Assembly: GCA_009692275.1 (NCBI GenBank)
Contig: SHZL01000156.1
Location: forward strand, 1-6,564
From: Lysobacterales bacterium
Lineage (GTDB): Bacteria; Pseudomonadota; Gammaproteobacteria; Xanthomonadales; SZUA-36
Reading direction: 5' to 3'
DNA length: 6,564 nt
Positions 6,181-6,564 of the stretch are shown in pieces; the first letter of the stretch is position 1; every line of letters starts with the position of its first letter. Made by a program: the position numbers and the translations under genes. The notes under the pieces are model-generated. The model saw only the letters and a list, made by a program, of their open reading frames with translations, ran no database searches and was not told the DNA's origin.

Positions 6181-6564
6181 CTAAAGAACCCTGTGGGCTC
6201 TGTTCGCCCGGCTGGCAGTGAAATCATCAATGAGTTGCAGCATGCGCTGACGGCCAAAACTGCCGTAATGGCCGCAATGGAAAATATCCGCAGGAATTTC
6301 CTTCAGGCGAGCCAGGGTCTCAAGATATACCTCCGGCTGTGAGGTCGACAGGTCGTCCAGCAGTTCCCCGTCATACAGCGTATCGCCGGTAAACAGGGTC
6401 GCGGTTTGTTTTTCATACAGGCAGATCGACCCCGGCGAGTGGCCTGGCATGTGGAAAACCCGCAGCACGCGGTTGCCCAGGTCAAGCTCATCACCTTCAT
6501 CAATCAACTGGCTGGGCGGCGCCGGAACAATGGCGTAGCTCTCGAAGCTGAAACCGGCAAACGG
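6181..6564 (-). CDS. Metallo-beta-lactamase-fold hydrolase, C-terminal part, cut by right edge
   Basis: Partial gene: 127 codons open at the right edge, ending in TAG at 6183-6181. The frame is open from the first complete codon at 6564, so the true start lies beyond the window; an internal TTG at 6507 is not a credible start because it falls in mid-domain. Numbering from the edge, FHMPGHSPGSICLY (37-50) carries the metal-binding His42, FTGDTLYDGELLDD (58-71) carries the bridging Asp61, and FHCGHYGSFG (95-104) carries His99. These are the third, fourth and fifth metal motifs of the fold; the HxHxDH motif should lie outside. A glyoxalase II-like thioesterase or another small-molecule hydrolase is possible, and this part does not decide. 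The C-terminal helix (RMLQLIDDFTASRA) is typical of the fold. It faces the amidohydrolase tail to tail. Confidence 0.88.
   Translation of the reverse strand, partial: PFAGFSFESYAIVPAPPSQLIDEGDELDLGNRVLRVFHMPGHSPGSICLYEKQTATLFTGDTLYDGELLDDLSTSQPEVYLETLARLKEIPADIFHCGHYGSFGRQRMLQLIDDFTASRANRAHRVL

Noticed and set aside
1..6564. Mobile element, CRISPR array, tRNA, rRNA or riboswitch
   Set aside because: Reading both strands showed no transposase, no regularly spaced repeats, no cloverleaf-like segment, and no gap longer than 84 bases where a structured RNA could sit outside genes.

Overview
The window looks like a chromosomal stretch from a Gram-negative, GC-rich proteobacterium, most likely a gammaproteobacterium. 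Supporting signs are Sec signal peptides on three predicted exported proteins, a PuuB-type oxidase close to the Enterobacteria form, a CaiB/BaiF CoA-transferase, and a secreted protein ending in an F-x-N-G-F-E tail of a kind I recall from xanthomonad and related gammaproteobacterial exoproteins. The genus cannot be fixed from sequence alone. Coding density is very high, and I see no mobile element, tRNA, rRNA, CRISPR array or phage gene.

Layout from left to right. (1) Positions 1-778, minus strand: the N-terminal 259 codons of a class III (CaiB/BaiF) CoA-transferase that runs off the left edge. (2) Positions 856-1707 and 1747-3522, plus strand: two exported proteins in tandem, 39 bases apart. 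The first is a probable lipoprotein or periplasmic protein with a DUF4097-like beta-repeat body. The second is a 591-residue secreted protein with propeller-like sequence and a short C-terminal tail. (3) Positions 3576-4862, minus strand: a gamma-glutamylputrescine oxidase-like FAD enzyme, convergent with the secreted protein. (4) Positions 4947-6170, plus strand: a periplasmic metal-dependent amidohydrolase, divergent from the oxidase. (5) Positions 6181-6564, minus strand: the C-terminal part of a metallo-beta-lactamase-fold hydrolase that runs off the right edge, convergent with the amidohydrolase and separated from it by 10 bases.

The genes alternate in orientation (minus, plus-plus, minus, plus, minus), so the only likely operon is the tandem exported pair. 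The two divergent gaps (779-855 and 4863-4946) must hold the promoters, but neither shows strong sigma-70 boxes. No convincing intrinsic terminator lies in either convergent junction. The oxidase and amidohydrolase could both belong to amine, amino-acid or peptide catabolism, but that link rests only on adjacency.

I found no convincing undescribed multi-gene system. The most interesting material is the tandem pair of poorly characterised exported proteins: the regular glycine-centred repeat in the first, and the conserved-looking terminal tail and paired cysteines in the second.
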